A stretch of 64,000 nucleotides of DNA, taken from positions 186,001 to 250,000 of the forward strand of contig CAJXNP010000001.1 in NCBI GenBank assembly GCA_913057175.1, given 5' to 3'. Both the position numbers and the translations under genes were made by a program. Below the pieces are notes generated by a model, which worked only from the letters and a program-made list of their open reading frames with translations, searched no databases and was not told where the DNA came from. Positions 63,595-64,000 of this stretch are shown here, in pieces (the first letter of the stretch is position 1; the number at the start of each line of letters is the position of its first letter). The DNA comes from an uncultured Cytophagales bacterium. Its GTDB lineage: Bacteria > Bacteroidota > Bacteroidia > Cytophagales > Cyclobacteriaceae.

Positions 63595-64000
63595 ATGAAG
63601 AAAAAAATCATTGGAACAATATTATTGGCGCTATCGTCGCTCTATTTCGCCGCAGCTCAAACAGGTGGACAGCATTCTATCCCACATCTCGAAAAGACCG
63701 GAAAAACTACCCGGTTAATTGTTGAAGATCAGCCGTTCATCATACTCGGTGGAGAGCTGGGCAATTCTACCTTTACAAGTGTTGAAAACATGGAACCCGT
63801 TTGGCCAAAGCTAAAAGCGCTAAACCTCAATACGATTTTAGCGCCAGTATATTGGGAGCTTATCGAACCTGAAGAAGGAAAATTTGATTTTAGCCTTTAT
63901 GATAAACTTATAAAAGAAGCCCGTGAACAGGACCTGAAATTAGTCCTGCTATGGTTTGGTTCGTGGAAAAACAGTATGTCGAGCCATGCGCCGGTGTGGG
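63595..64000 (+). CDS. GH35-like beta-galactosidase/DUF5597 protein, partial
   Basis: The first 135 codons of a gene cut off by the window end. A signal peptide (KKKIIGTILLALSSLYFAAA) precedes an N-terminal barrel with QPFIILGGELGNST, APVYWELIEPEEGKFDF and LVLLWFGSWKNSMSSHAPVW. These words are typical of the GH35-related proteins with C-terminal DUF5597, likely beta-galactosidases or related exo-enzymes. The catalytic residues are probably beyond the end. It follows the GH30 gene in the same direction. Confidence 0.85.
   Translation, partial: MKKKIIGTILLALSSLYFAAAQTGGQHSIPHLEKTGKTTRLIVEDQPFIILGGELGNSTFTSVENMEPVWPKLKALNLNTILAPVYWELIEPEEGKFDFSLYDKLIKEAREQDLKLVLLWFGSWKNSMSSHAPVW

Overview
The window looks like a chromosomal segment of a polysaccharide-degrading member of the Bacteroidota, probably Cytophagales-like. 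The grounds are a SusC/SusD pair, a hybrid two-component system with a two-component-regulator propeller, many secreted or lipoprotein glycoside hydrolases, weak Shine-Dalgarno signals and at least one exact TAnnTTTG promoter element. No rRNA, tRNA, CRISPR array or prophage was recognised. All assignments come from reading motifs; no database search was run.

Layout. 0.4-5.6 kb: two secreted GH43 enzymes, an AraC regulator and a Tat-type aldo/keto reductase. 5.9-17.7 kb: a DUF5916 outer-membrane-type protein, a papain-like (C1) peptidase with five 51-residue tandem repeats, a small secreted repeat protein, glutaminase, a lipoprotein amidohydrolase and a two-subunit molybdenum hydroxylase (IorAB-like). 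18-21.7 kb: an AT-rich island of three uncharacterised genes and a solitary SMC-like ATPase with a TOPRIM-like C-terminus, a defence candidate. 22-33 kb: a repeat-rich accessory zone with a hairpin array, a toxin-antitoxin pair whose toxin is frameshifted, a 7-TM/GH5 fusion, a Uma2 nuclease-like protein, GH9, a RAYT transposase unit, GH11 xylanase, GlxA and PfpI proteins. 33-41.7 kb: serine hydrolase, GH3, DUF3291, a membrane-anchored HTH regulator and a PQQ-type propeller protein. 41.8-64 kb: a polysaccharide utilisation locus with KduD-like SDR, tandem class II aldolase, GH106, CE15, hybrid two-component system, LacI regulator, SusC, SusD, a surface carbohydrate-binding lipoprotein, GH30 and the start of a GH35-like gene.

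How the genes fit together. GH11, GH30, CE15, GH43, GH3 and GH106 form a set suited to decorated (glucurono/arabino)xylan with rhamnose-containing side structures. SusC/SusD and the CBM lipoprotein would bind and import oligosaccharides. The hybrid two-component system and LacI protein would sense breakdown products. The SDR and aldolase genes would feed deoxy-sugar or uronate products into central metabolism.

The most unusual feature is a mobile-repeat system. A 646-bp unit (29236-29881) carries a Y1 (HUH) REP-associated transposase between inverted hairpins with the head GTCTTAG. At least seven other loci carry the same hairpins, and several still encode the last residues of a RAYT protein, so they look like internally deleted descendants. 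Several other unrelated small palindromic element families share the same intergenic regions.
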